From Gemmatimonadota bacterium (GTDB lineage Bacteria > Gemmatimonadota > Gemmatimonadetes > Longimicrobiales > Gaopeijiaceae): a stretch of DNA of 46,069 nucleotides. Positions 26,528-35,053 of the stretch are shown here, piece by piece. The stretch lies in contig JAJDNC010000067.1 of assembly GCA_022340865.1 (NCBI GenBank), forward strand, positions 1 to 46,069, read 5' to 3'. The notes beneath the pieces are model-generated. The model saw only the letters and a program-made list of their open reading frames with translations. It was not told the DNA's origin and searched no databases. Positions within the stretch are counted from its first letter, which is position 1; each line of letters begins with the position of its first letter. A program made the position numbers and the translations under genes.

Positions 26528-27493
26528 ATGCGAGTGCCCATGCGCGTCCTCGTGCCTCTCGACGGCTCCCACCTGGCCGAAGGCGCGGTCCCCATCGCCG
26601 CGCGCCTCGCCGAGGCGTGCGGTGCGACCATCACCCTCCTCCACGTCCTCGAGAGGGGTGCCCCCTCGAGCGTTCACGGGGAGCCGCACCTGGCCAGGGA
26701 GGCCGAGGCCGAGGCGTATCTGGCGCGGCTGGCGAAGGAGATCGCGACACGGGGCGGCGCCATCGACTACCATGTCCACGAGGTTCCCGTGGGCGACGTG
26801 GCTCGGAGCATCGCGGCTCACGCCGACGAGCAGGAGAGCGATGTCGTGGTGGTCAGCACCCATGGAGGAGGCGACCTGCGCCGGGGGCTCTTCGGCTCCA
26901 TCGCCCAGCGGGTGCTCCAGATCTGCCGCCGTCCGGTGTTGCTCGTGCGCACGGAGCGGGCTCCGGAGGTGCATCCACCGTTCGAGCCGGCGACGATCAT
27001 GGTGGCGCTCGATGCCACGCCGACCTCCGAGATGGCGCTTCCCCTGGCCAGCATGCTCGCCCGCACCTTGGGCGCACAGCTTCGCCTCGTGATGGTCGTG
27101 CCCACGCTGGAGACGGTCGGCGGGGAGCGTCAGCCACAGGCGGCGCTCCTGCCGGGCACCACCCGAGCGCTTCTGGACGCCCGGGAGCAGCAGGCGGCCG
27201 CCTATCTGGAGGGCCTCTCCGAGGTGCTGGCCTCGGCGGGGGTGCAGAGTGTCGGCGAGGTCCGCCGCGGTGCTCCGGTGGCGGAGCTGGCCACCGATGC
27301 CGCCGAGCACGGGGATGGCCTGGTGGTGGCGGCCACCCACGGACGCGCCGGCCTCCAGGCCGTCTGGTCCACCAGCGTGGCGGCGCGGCTGCTCAAGCGC
27401 ACGAACGCCCCTATCCTGCTGGTGCCTATCGTGGAGCCGGCTCCGGACCTGCGGGTGCCACAGGACTCCGAGGAGCCGCCGGGAACGGGCTGA
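26528..27493 (+). CDS. Tandem universal stress protein (two UspA domains)
   Basis: 321 aa with two Usp folds. Domain 1 begins MRVLVPLDGSHLAEGAVPIA and ends with the nucleotide-type loop STHGGGDLRRGLFGSIAQRV. Domain 2 (IMVALDATPTSEMALPLASM) ends with ATHGRAGLQAVWSTSVAARL, whose loop is less canonical. It starts 6 bases after the Nramp stop, so it should follow metal-dependent regulation. A second ATG at 26540 (MRVLVPLDGS) is a possible start. Likely stress-related nucleotide binding; a precise role is not known. Confidence 0.9.
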   Translation: MRVPMRVLVPLDGSHLAEGAVPIAARLAEACGATITLLHVLERGAPSSVHGEPHLAREAEAEAYLARLAKEIATRGGAIDYHVHEVPVGDVARSIAAHADEQESDVVVVSTHGGGDLRRGLFGSIAQRVLQICRRPVLLVRTERAPEVHPPFEPATIMVALDATPTSEMALPLASMLARTLGAQLRLVMVVPTLETVGGERQPQAALLPGTTRALLDAREQQAAAYLEGLSEVLASAGVQSVGEVRRGAPVAELATDAAEHGDGLVVAATHGRAGLQAVWSTSVAARLLKRTNAPILLVPIVEPAPDLRVPQDSEEPPGTG

Positions 27494-27522
27494 GCCAGGG
27501 CTCCGCAGCCGAGGCTGGCGGG

Positions 27523-27552
27523 CTGGCTCATCCACGCCCCATGGTGTAGCCT
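27523..27552 (+). promoter_or_regulatory. Candidate promoter of third kinase gene
   Basis: CTGGCT (27523-27528), 18 bases, TAGCCT (27547-27552), 33 bases before the TTG start. Weak -10, but the same spacing and a similar -35 as the second kinase gene. Confidence 0.35.
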
Positions 27553-27585
27553 GGCATCAGCGTCGCTTCCTCAACCGGACCCGAC

Positions 27586-29979
27586 TTGACCGACTCCCCC
27601 GCGTCCTTCGAGCGACTCAACGAGGGCCTCACCGGCCGCTACCGGATCGAAAGCGTGCTGGGCAAAGGCGGCATGGCCACCGTGTACCTCGCCCAGGATC
27701 TCCGTCACCAGCGGCAGGTCGCGCTGAAGGTCCTGGACTCGGAGCTCGCCGCCGTGGTGGGTGCCCAGCGGTTTCTCAGGGAGATCGAGGTCACCGCGAA
27801 CCTCCAGCACCCCCACATCCTTCCGCTGTACGACTCCGGCGAGGTGGCGGGCGTGTTGTTCTACGTCACGCCCCTGGTCAAGGGCGAGTCGCTCCGTGAC
27901 CGGCTCGCGCGGGAGAAGCTGCTCCCCATCGACGAGGCCGTCGCAATTCTCCGTCAGGTCGCCGGCGCCCTGGACTTCGCACACCGCCACGGCGTGGTCC
28001 ACCGGGACATCAAGCCGGGGAACATCCTCTTGCAGGACGGCGAGGCGCTGCTGGCCGACTTCGGCATCTCCGTAGCCCTCACCGGAACGTCCGGTGAGCG
28101 CCTCACGGAGACGGGGCTCTCCGTCGGCACGCCGGCATACATGAGCCCCGAGCAGGCGACCGGCTCACGCGAGCTCGACGCCCGCAGCGACGTCTACTCA
28201 CTCGGTGCGGTGGCGTACGAGATGCTCGCGGGAGAGCCGCCGGTGACCGGCGCCACCGCCCGCGCGATGATGGCCAGGCTCATGACCGAGTCCCCCACGC
28301 CGCTCCATGTCGTGCGCGACGCGGTGCCGCCCGGACTCGAGGCCGCCGTCATGCGGGCTCTGGCCAAAGAGCCCACCGACCGCTTCGCCACCGCACGGGA
28401 GTTCGCCGATGCGCTGGTGGCACCGGCTTCCGGCCGCGTCTCCTCGGTGGCGGGTACGCCGGGGGCGAAGCGACCACGGCGCACGGCGGGCATCGGGATC
28501 GGCGTCATCGGCGCCGTGGCCATCGCGGCCATGGCCTGGTACATCGCTCAGCGCCAGCCAGCTTCTCCGGCCGCCGCCGCGGGCAACCCCACGGAGATCC
28601 GTTCCATAGCCGTCCTTCCCCTGGACAACTACTCCGGGGACTCCACACAGAACTACTTCGCGGAAGGGATGACCGACGAGCTCACCACCACCCTGGCCAC
28701 CATCAGTCAGCTTCGCGTGATCTCACGCGAGTCGGCTGGTCAGTTCCAGGGCCGACAACGGCCGGCGATGCCCGAGATCGCCAAGAAGCTCAACGTCGAT
28801 GCGGTGGTGGAGGGCTCCGTGGTGCGCTCCGGCGACCGGGTGAGGATCAACGCGACGCTCATCGATGCGCGTACCGACAGCACCCTTTGGGCTCAGAGCT
28901 TCGCGCGCAACTCCACCGATGTGTTGGCGCTGCAGGCAGACCTCGCCTCCGCCATCGCCCGCGCGGTCAACGTCCGCCTGTCCGGAAGCGAGGAGTCGCG
29001 CCTGGCCGCCGCACCGACCGTCAACCCCGCAGCCCACGACGCATACCTCAGAGGGCGCTTCTTCTTCAACCGTCCGAGTGACGAGAACCTGCACAAGGCA
29101 ATCGAGCAGTTCGAAGAGGCGGTGAAGCTGGATTCCACGTTCGCCCCTGCCTACTCGGGTCTGTCGGACGCGTACCTGTGGGCCGGGTACAACGAGGGCT
29201 TCATCAGCGCCTCGGCGGCGAAGCCGAAGGCGAGGGCGGCCGCCGAAGAGGCCGTCGCGTTGGACAGCACCTCGGCTGAAGCACACACGTCGCTGGCGGT
29301 GTTCAAGCTGTTCTACGACCTCGACTGGGCCGGCAGCGAGCGCGAGTTCCGAAGAGCTGTGGCGCTCAACCCGAGCTACGCGTTCGCTCATGACCAGTTC
29401 GCCCTGGAGCTGGTGTTCACCGGGCAGGACAGCGAGTCCGCCGCCGAGAGCCGAAGGGCGATGGCGCTGGACCCGCTCTCGCCGCAGGTGCTCGTGGATG
29501 CCGCGATGGTACCGATCTTCGGGAAGGACGTGGCTGCCGCGGACCAGCTCATGAACAAGGCCATCCAGCTCGATCCGACGTTCTTCTTTCCGGTGATGGT
29601 CAAGGGGTGGGCGAGGCTGGAGGTGGGGAGGTACGCGGAGGCGATTCCCTTCCTGGTGAAGGCCAGGACGCTGGGAGCGCCGCCTTTCGGGACCGCCTTT
29701 CTCGCCTATGCCTACGGTGCGGCGGGAGACAGCGCCAAGGCGAGGGCCGAGCTGGCGGCCCTGGAGAAGGGATCGCCGAACGGCAAGCCGGCGCGGTTCA
29801 ACCTCGCCCTCGCATACCTGGGGCTCGGTGAGCACCAGCGCGCCATCGACGACCTCGAGCGAGCCCGGGCCGCCGATTCGCAGTTCCTGTGCTGGCTCGG
29901 GCGGGACGCCATCTTCGACCCGCTGCGGAGCGACCCGCGGTTCATCGCGCTCCTGCGGAGCATGCACTTCGTCGACTGA
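27586..29979 (+). CDS. Membrane Ser/Thr protein kinase with TolB-like and TPR domains (TTG start)
   Basis: 797 aa. The kinase domain begins at YRIESVLGKGGMATVYLAQ, with Lys48 in VALKVL, HRDIKPGN from 139 (Gly for the usual Asp/Glu, a common variant), LADFGIS and GTPAYMSPEQ. A membrane helix (GIGIGVIGAVAIAAMAWYIA) leads to a TolB-like domain (SIAVLPLDNYSGDSTQNYFA, VVEGSVVRSGDRVRINATL, IDARTDSTLWAQSF) and TPR repeats. The TTG start encodes MTDSPASFERL, similar to the start of the second kinase. It stands alone after the Nramp-Usp pair. Confidence 0.92.
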   Translation: MTDSPASFERLNEGLTGRYRIESVLGKGGMATVYLAQDLRHQRQVALKVLDSELAAVVGAQRFLREIEVTANLQHPHILPLYDSGEVAGVLFYVTPLVKGESLRDRLAREKLLPIDEAVAILRQVAGALDFAHRHGVVHRDIKPGNILLQDGEALLADFGISVALTGTSGERLTETGLSVGTPAYMSPEQATGSRELDARSDVYSLGAVAYEMLAGEPPVTGATARAMMARLMTESPTPLHVVRDAVPPGLEAAVMRALAKEPTDRFATAREFADALVAPASGRVSSVAGTPGAKRPRRTAGIGIGVIGAVAIAAMAWYIAQRQPASPAAAAGNPTEIRSIAVLPLDNYSGDSTQNYFAEGMTDELTTTLATISQLRVISRESAGQFQGRQRPAMPEIAKKLNVDAVVEGSVVRSGDRVRINATLIDARTDSTLWAQSFARNSTDVLALQADLASAIARAVNVRLSGSEESRLAAAPTVNPAAHDAYLRGRFFFNRPSDENLHKAIEQFEEAVKLDSTFAPAYSGLSDAYLWAGYNEGFISASAAKPKARAAAEEAVALDSTSAEAHTSLAVFKLFYDLDWAGSEREFRRAVALNPSYAFAHDQFALELVFTGQDSESAAESRRAMALDPLSPQVLVDAAMVPIFGKDVAAADQLMNKAIQLDPTFFFPVMVKGWARLEVGRYAEAIPFLVKARTLGAPPFGTAFLAYAYGAAGDSAKARAELAALEKGSPNGKPARFNLALAYLGLGEHQRAIDDLERARAADSQFLCWLGRDAIFDPLRSDPRFIALLRSMHFVD

Positions 29980-30051
29980 GTCGGACCATGCCCCGGGCGG
30001 GGCAGCGGCGGGCCGCCGCCCGCCGATTTCCCTACGTGCGCTGCGCCTTTC

Positions 30052-31500
30052 CTAGCCGGCCAGCTCCTTCAGGGTCTCGGTGAGGAGGCGGTAGAACCGG
30101 CCGACGGAGGCCACCTGCACCCGCTCGCCGGGAGAGTGGGGAAACTCGATCTGCGGTCCGATGGAGATCATGTCCATGCCCGGGAGCATCTCACCGATGA
30201 GGCCACACTCCAGACCCGCATGGATGGCCTCCACACGGGGCTCGGATCCCAGGACCCTGGTGTGCACGGAACGGACGATGCCGAGGAGCCTCGAGTCGAG
30301 GTCCGGCTTCCAGCCCGGGTAGCCGTCGTGATGGTCCACTTCGGCCCCGGCCAGCGCCGCCACCGCTTCGATCTTGCCCCGGATCCAGTCCAGGCCGGAC
30401 ACCACCGAGGACCGGGAGCTCATGAGGACCTTCAGGGTCCCGTCGACGCGCTTCACGGCGGCGAGATTGGTGCTCGTCTCCACCAGGCCGGGGATGTCGT
30501 TGCTCATGGCGGTGACGCCGTGGGGCAGGGCCACGATGAGTCGGAGGACCTGAGCGCCGGCATCGGCGCTCCACACGGTGTCCGGCAGGGAGACCTCTTC
30601 CACGCTCATCTTCATCCCCGGATCGGGCACGGAGAACTCGGCCTTCACGCTCTCGAACCGGGCGTCGAGCCTCGGGAAGAAGTCCCCGGCTGCACCCTTC
30701 GGGATCACCACCGTGGCGGAGGCCTCCCGAGGGATGGCGTTGTGCTTGTTCCCGCCTCCGATGTCCGCGAGGAAGCCGGGCTGCTCCGCTTCGCTTAGCA
30801 TACGCGCCAGAAGCTGGACGGCGTTGCCGCGCTGCAGGTGGATGTCCACGCCCGAGTGCCCCCCCTTGAGGCCGAAGAGCCGCACCTCGTGTGCGGTGGC
30901 CTCGGCGGGGGCGGACGTGGTGTCCAGGGTGAGCGTGAGGTCGGTGTCGGCGCCGCCGGCACACCCCACCGTGAGGGTTCCCTCCTCCTCGGAGTCGAGG
31001 TTGAGGAGCCGCTTGGCGGAGAGCCCGGAGGCGTCGAGTCCCGCAGCCCCGGTGAGCCCGGTCTCTTCGTCGATGGTGAACACGAACTCGAGGGGCCCGT
31101 GCACCAGGTCGGTGGCTTCCATGATAGCCAGCATGGAAGCCACGCCGACGCCGTTGTCGGAGCCCAAGGTGGTTCCGTCGGCGGTCAGGTACTCCCCGTC
31201 GAGAACCGGCTTGATGGCGTCCGTCGCGAAGTCGAAGTCCACGTCGGAGTTCTTCTCGTTCACCATGTCCAGGTGCCCCTGGAGCATGGTGGCGGGGGCG
31301 TTCTCCTTGCCCGGCGTCCCGGGCTTCTTGACCACCACGTTTCCCGTGGCGTCCACGTGGTGCTGCAGGCCGAGCCGCTTCGCGACGCCGACTACGAAGG
31401 CCCGCATCTTGTCCTCTTCCTTGGACCCGCGGGGAATGGTGAGGATCTCGTCGAAATGGCGCCAAAGAGCCTTGGGCTCGAGGTCGGCTACGAAGGTCAT
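30052..31500 (-). CDS. pepD: Aminoacyl-histidine dipeptidase (M20C, PepD)
   Basis: 482 aa, the family length. Cytoplasmic dipeptidase acting on Xaa-His and other dipeptides. Motifs: opening LEPKALWRHFDEILTIPRGS, metal ligands LQGHLDMVNEKN, GTTLGSDNGVGVA, FTIDEETGLTGAAGL and GCAGGADTDL; dimer domain FGLKGGHSGVDIHLQRGNAV; and HAGLECGLIGE with SIGPQIEFPHSPGERV at the end. Start at 31500 with AAAAGGA just upstream. A hairpin lies in the leader. Confidence 0.95.
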   Translation of the reverse strand: MTFVADLEPKALWRHFDEILTIPRGSKEEDKMRAFVVGVAKRLGLQHHVDATGNVVVKKPGTPGKENAPATMLQGHLDMVNEKNSDVDFDFATDAIKPVLDGEYLTADGTTLGSDNGVGVASMLAIMEATDLVHGPLEFVFTIDEETGLTGAAGLDASGLSAKRLLNLDSEEEGTLTVGCAGGADTDLTLTLDTTSAPAEATAHEVRLFGLKGGHSGVDIHLQRGNAVQLLARMLSEAEQPGFLADIGGGNKHNAIPREASATVVIPKGAAGDFFPRLDARFESVKAEFSVPDPGMKMSVEEVSLPDTVWSADAGAQVLRLIVALPHGVTAMSNDIPGLVETSTNLAAVKRVDGTLKVLMSSRSSVVSGLDWIRGKIEAVAALAGAEVDHHDGYPGWKPDLDSRLLGIVRSVHTRVLGSEPRVEAIHAGLECGLIGEMLPGMDMISIGPQIEFPHSPGERVQVASVGRFYRLLTETLKELAG

Positions 31501-31521
31501 GAGTCCTTTTCCCGATGAAAG

Positions 31522-31536
31522 CCCGGAGCGTCCGGG
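31522..31536 (-). promoter_or_regulatory. Short hairpin in the pepD leader
   Basis: CCCGGA and TCCGGG pair around a GCG loop, about 20 bases before the pepD start on the minus strand. It may be leader structure or the remains of a terminator of the upstream activator gene. The rest of the 211-base gap shows nothing definite. Confidence 0.3.
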
Positions 31537-31711
31537 TCGGATGGGCGTGGAATCGCTAGTGCGTCGGCTCGTGGAATCTGGCGAAGGACGGCGGGGATTG
31601 AAACGACGGGGGGGCGGAGGAGCGTCCCGAAGTGCCGACCCGGTCAGAATGGGGCTCGAAGGGGCGTGACGTCTGCACAAGGCCCGGGTGCCGCGCCATC
31701 CCCGTCGCCCT

Positions 31712-33046
31712 TCAACCGTCCAGCCCGTACATCCTCGTCTTTCGCCACAGGGTCGACCGGTGCATCCCCAGCTCCCGAGCGGTCTGAGCGCGGTTGCCGC
31801 GGTTGCGCTGGAGCGCCTCGGCGATGACCTCCTTCTCGTTCCGCTTCCCGGCCGACACCCCGTTCACGCCCGCGGCCATCCTCGTGAGGCTCACCGGGAG
31901 GTGACCGCTCTGGATCACGTCGGAGTGACACATGACGAAAGCGTGCTCGATGGCGTTCTCGAGCTCCCGGACATTTCCGGGGAAGGCATATCGCCGGAGC
32001 GTGGCCAGAGCCTCGGGAGAGAGCCTCGTGATGGACTTGCGGGTCTTCCTCCTGAACTTCTTCAGGAAGTGGTCCACCAGGAGCGGAATGTCCTCGGGGC
32101 GCTCCCTGAGGGGCGGGATGCGCAGCTCTACCACGTTGATACGGAAGTACAGATCCTCCCGAAACGTCCCGCTCTCGATGCGCTCTACCAGATCGGCGTT
32201 CGTGGCGGCCAGGATGCGCGCGTCGGTGTGCATGGTGCGGGTGGACCCCAGGGGCTGATATTCCCCGTCGTTGAGAGCGCGGAGGAGCTTGACCTGGAGG
32301 GCAGGGTCCATCTCGCCGATCTCGTCCAGCAGCAGGGTCCCTCCGTTCGCCAGGCAGAACTTGCCGGGCTTGTCCCTCTTGGCGTCCGTGAAGGCTCCCT
32401 TCTCGTACCCGAACAGCTCCGACTCCAGCAGGGTGGCGGGGAGCGCTCCGCAGTTGATGCGTATGTACGGCCCGTAGTTGCGAGGGCTGAGATTGTGGAT
32501 TACCTGCGCAATGAGCTCCTTCCCGGAACCGGAGGGGCCTTGGATGAGGACGCTGCATTCGGACTTGGCGATGTCCGGAAGAAGCTGCACCAGCTGCTGC
32601 ATCTCCCGGTTCACGCTTACGATGTCGGTGAGCGCGCGGCGGTCGTCCAGACGCCGGTGGAGATCCTCGATATCCGAGAGGTCGCGGAAGAATTCGACGG
32701 CGCCCACGATCTTTCCCCGTCCGTCCCTGAGGACCTCCGTGGTGACGCTGATGGGCAGGTCGCAGCCCTCCTTCGTGATGATGGAGACGCGTGCGTCCTC
32801 CACGGCGTCGTGGCTCTTCAGCGTGTCCTTGAGCGGGCACCGGGTGTGGCAGAACTCCGTACGGAAGATGTCGAAGCAGTGCTTGCCGACGGCCTCATGA
32901 GCCTCGAAGCCCGTGATGCCCTCCGCCGCCCGGTTGAACGCGGTGATGATCCGGTTCTCGTCGACGGTGAACACGCCGTCGCTGATGCTCTGGAAGATCA
33001 GCTCGCCGATGTCCTTCATGCCATTGGACCCCTGGCTCGGCTTCAT
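31712..33046 (-). CDS. Sigma-54-dependent activator (PAS, AAA+, Fis-type HTH)
   Basis: 444 aa. PAS domain at about 12-125 with three cysteines (Cys57, Cys66, Cys70; FCHTRCPL), which could sense redox state or bind a cofactor. AAA+ domain at about 140-375: Walker A GPSGSGKE (170-177), sigma-54 contact loop GAFTDA (217-222), Walker B LLLDEIGE (238-245), then FREDLYFRINVVELRIPPLR and FPGNVRELENAIEHA. The C-terminal Fis-like HTH reads NRAQTARELGMHRSTLWRK. It has no receiver domain, so it probably senses through PAS. It is third in a leftward operon whose first gene has a sigma-54 promoter, so it is likely autoactivating and also drives the divergent redox operon. Confidence 0.95.
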   Translation of the reverse strand: MKPSQGSNGMKDIGELIFQSISDGVFTVDENRIITAFNRAAEGITGFEAHEAVGKHCFDIFRTEFCHTRCPLKDTLKSHDAVEDARVSIITKEGCDLPISVTTEVLRDGRGKIVGAVEFFRDLSDIEDLHRRLDDRRALTDIVSVNREMQQLVQLLPDIAKSECSVLIQGPSGSGKELIAQVIHNLSPRNYGPYIRINCGALPATLLESELFGYEKGAFTDAKRDKPGKFCLANGGTLLLDEIGEMDPALQVKLLRALNDGEYQPLGSTRTMHTDARILAATNADLVERIESGTFREDLYFRINVVELRIPPLRERPEDIPLLVDHFLKKFRRKTRKSITRLSPEALATLRRYAFPGNVRELENAIEHAFVMCHSDVIQSGHLPVSLTRMAAGVNGVSAGKRNEKEVIAEALQRNRGNRAQTARELGMHRSTLWRKTRMYGLDG

Positions 33047-33064
33047 CCGCCACGTCTCCGGAGC

Positions 33065-33601
33065 TCAGTGGGCCACCAGCCCGATCCGCTCCCACGTACC
33101 CTCGGGGAGGCCCAGCTTTCCTTTGATGAGCTCTGCAGTCGCGTTTATATGAAACTCACCAGGGTCGTGCGGGCCGACAAGCACCACGGGACAGACGAAG
33201 CTCTCCGCGAACTCCTCGATGGGCTTCCACGCGAATGTCGCGTCAGGGGCCACGTAGCCGAGAACGAGGACCTGGAACTCACGCTTCACCAGACACCGGT
33301 GCAACTCCGTCCAGGAAGTGTCCTCGCAGAGCCGGAAGCCGACGTCCAGGTATTCCCCCGCCCGGTCGTCGTAATACATGCGAAGCTCCCGCTCCTTCTG
33401 CACCACGAGCTCGGAGAGCGCCTTCGTGGAGAGGCCGGTGGGAGGCGGGGAGGCGGGATCGTACGGATCGGTCAGGAAGTGGAACACGTTCAGTCGGATC
33501 CCATGCCTCCGTGACAGCTCCAGGGCGTAGTCGAATGCCCAGTCGCCCTGTTTGGAGTAGTGGGCACAGAAGCCGACGGCGTTCAGCGTCGGAATGGACA
33601 T
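33065..33601 (-). CDS. Divergent Usp-like protein
   Basis: 178 aa with a Usp-type fold signature: IPTLNAVGFCAHYSKQGDWA at the start, a central helix with SELVVQKERELRMYY, and a final strand CPVVLVGP. The ATP-binding loop GxxGx9G is absent, so it probably does not bind ATP as UspA does. AAGGGAGG precedes the ATG. It lies between the NifX/DUF1847 fusion (46 bases) and the sigma-54 activator (18 bases), in one operon, and may help signalling or cofactor handling for the redox complex. Family call moderate. Confidence 0.65.
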   Translation of the reverse strand: MSIPTLNAVGFCAHYSKQGDWAFDYALELSRRHGIRLNVFHFLTDPYDPASPPPTGLSTKALSELVVQKERELRMYYDDRAGEYLDVGFRLCEDTSWTELHRCLVKREFQVLVLGYVAPDATFAWKPIEEFAESFVCPVVLVGPHDPGEFHINATAELIKGKLGLPEGTWERIGLVAH

Positions 33602-33647
33602 GCGGCACCTCCCTTGTCGTCATGGGGCAAGTTCATGCGCCCGGCGT

Positions 33648-34649
33648 TCAGATGTCTTCCAGGTGGTAGTGCGAGTAAACGGCTCCGATGGGGTTGTTCG
33701 CCAACGACTTGTCCTTCACGAAGACGGTGGTGGTCGGGGCGTGGCTTTCCCTGGAGACGATCCCGTCCACGCCCACGCAGAGCCCCACCAGGAGGTTGAG
33801 ATCCGTGTGGGCAGCGTTCAGGACGGCGGCCTGACTCACCGGGTCGCACGTGGTGGCCCCGCTGTCGTGGGACGATGGGTCGGCGGCCCGCTCCGGGGGG
33901 AGCGACTCCTCCCGGGGGATCCCCCGCACCTTGCAGCACACGGGAACCACTTCGAAGAAGCGGCGCAGCACCCGCGTCAGGACAGCTGCCGGTTCCAGGA
34001 GATCCATGCAGAAGGCGACGCCCAGCCTGGTGTATCCCATCTCCATCGCGAAGTAGACCACTTCCGCGAGCCGGCACAGCGTCCGCTCCTCCTCGGAGGC
34101 CACATCCCAGGCGGCCTCCAACATTTGGGCGCAGTCCGGCCCGTGTTCCAGGGGCGGAAGAACGACGTGGGGGCAAGGCTCCGCGTGCAGGCACACACGG
34201 TCCGGGCACGCCAGACAGTCCGTGCGGGCCAGGGCCGGCCCCCGCGCTTCCCGTGAGACGGCCGCGTCGTCCGCTTTCGAGCCCGGCTCCTCCCGCCCTC
34301 CTACTGGGGGCGGAGGGGGCTCCTCGGCGGCCAGGCCGAAGCCGGGCCTCAGCCGTCCCTGCCGCAACGCATCCACGACCTCTTCCGCCGTGGCCGCCAC
34401 GTTGTCGATGACGTCCATCGCCCGGGATTGCAGCGAATCCCGGCTGGATCGGCTGATGCCACCGCAGACCAGCGTGTCCACGTCGTTGTCGCCGAGAAGA
34501 CAAAGCAGCTCCATCCACGTGGCACTCTCCAAGGGGACCACCGATTCCTCCAGGATCCTCCGGCGCTTCGCGGTGATCAGGAGCAGTGAATCGGCAATCG
34601 TGCAACGGGGGGCTACTCGCCGGCCCAGAAGCGGGACTCCGAATCGCAT
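33648..34649 (-). CDS. NifX-like domain fused to DUF1847 metal-binding domain
   Basis: 333 aa. Residues 1-100 (MRFGVPLLGRRVAPRCTIAD, LVCGGISRSSRDSL, DNVAATAEEVVDALRQGRL) resemble the NifX/NifB-type dinitrogenase Fe-Mo cofactor fold. A Pro-rich linker leads to a DUF1847 domain: Cys cluster CLACPDRVCLHAEPCPH, then LGVAFCMDLLEPA, VVPVCCKVRG, CDPVSQAAVLNAAHTDLNLL, GLCVGVD and APTTTVFVKDKSLANNPIGA. The usual GLCVGHD has Val here. DUF1847 is a Cys-rich, presumed metal or Fe-S binding family of unknown function. GGGGGGAG precedes the ATG, and a sigma-54 promoter lies 39-54 bases upstream. First gene of the leftward operon. Confidence 0.82.
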   Translation of the reverse strand: MRFGVPLLGRRVAPRCTIADSLLLITAKRRRILEESVVPLESATWMELLCLLGDNDVDTLVCGGISRSSRDSLQSRAMDVIDNVAATAEEVVDALRQGRLRPGFGLAAEEPPPPPVGGREEPGSKADDAAVSREARGPALARTDCLACPDRVCLHAEPCPHVVLPPLEHGPDCAQMLEAAWDVASEEERTLCRLAEVVYFAMEMGYTRLGVAFCMDLLEPAAVLTRVLRRFFEVVPVCCKVRGIPREESLPPERAADPSSHDSGATTCDPVSQAAVLNAAHTDLNLLVGLCVGVDGIVSRESHAPTTTVFVKDKSLANNPIGAVYSHYHLEDI

Positions 34650-34687
34650 GCGCTCCCCCCGGTTTCATCGTCTCGGGATCCGAGGGG

Positions 34688-34703
34688 GGCAACTCCCATG
34701 CCG
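34688..34703 (-). promoter_or_regulatory. Sigma-54 promoter, leftward operon
   Basis: Read on the minus strand: CGGCATG, GGAG, TTGCC. GG and GC are in the correct -24/-12 register (12 bases apart) and nine of twelve consensus positions match TGGCACG-N4-TTGCW. The expected start near 34677 leaves a leader of about 28 bases before the ATG at 34649. Confidence 0.75.
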
Positions 34704-34778
34704 CGACGCCAGGGGTGGGCCGGCCGACGGGCCGATGGGCCGGGAATGGCGCATCTGACCGCGCGCAGGCCCGCGGTC

Positions 34779-34838
34779 GGCATTGCCCACGCAGGGCTTG
34801 GCGTTGCACGGACCGTCGTGGTGCGACACGGCGTTGCA
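34779..34838. promoter_or_regulatory. Candidate upstream activator sites between the divergent sigma-54 promoters
   Basis: Three direct copies of GGCRTTGC lie at 34779-34786, 34800-34807 and 34830-34837, 21 and 30 bases apart, close to two and three helical turns. The last two copies share GGCGTTGCA. GTTGCA (34803-34808) and TGCAAC (34835-34840) are also inverted to each other. The site lies 76 or more bases upstream of the leftward promoter and about 160-220 upstream of the rightward one. The rest of the 404-base intergenic region 34650-35053 holds the two promoters and no gene. Confidence 0.45.
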
Positions 34839-34997
34839 ACGTCTGCGACGTCCGACGGGAGACCGACGAAGCCGCCGCCGCCGCGCCGCGGGACGTCGAT
34901 CGTGAGCGAGAATCGAGCCGCGGGAGCGACTTCCATGCTGCCCCGGCCAGGAACAGAGGAGGAGGCGTTCCCCGATGGTGGCGGTCCGCTCGACCTC

Positions 34998-35013
34998 TGG
35001 TACGTCCTTTGCC
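34998..35013 (+). promoter_or_regulatory. Sigma-54 promoter, redox operon
   Basis: TGGTACG, TCCT, TTGCC. Ten of twelve consensus positions match (TGGCACG-N4-TTGCW), preceded by the usual pyrimidine, with GG and GC in correct register. The expected start near 35024 gives a leader of about 30 bases before the ATG at 35054. Confidence 0.85.
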
Positions 35014-35053
35014 CGAACCATCGGTTGGACGTCCCGCAACCGGGCTCGGCGAA

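Noticed and set aside
27586..28100. HRDIKPGN with Gly as evidence for an inactive third kinase
   Set aside because: The catalytic Asp, Lys, Asn and DFG are all present; this position varies naturally.
32381..32398. GAFTDA instead of GAFTGA in the sigma-54 activator, as a sign of a dead activator
   Set aside because: GAFTDA occurs in many functional members of this family, and the rest of the AAA+ motifs are intact.
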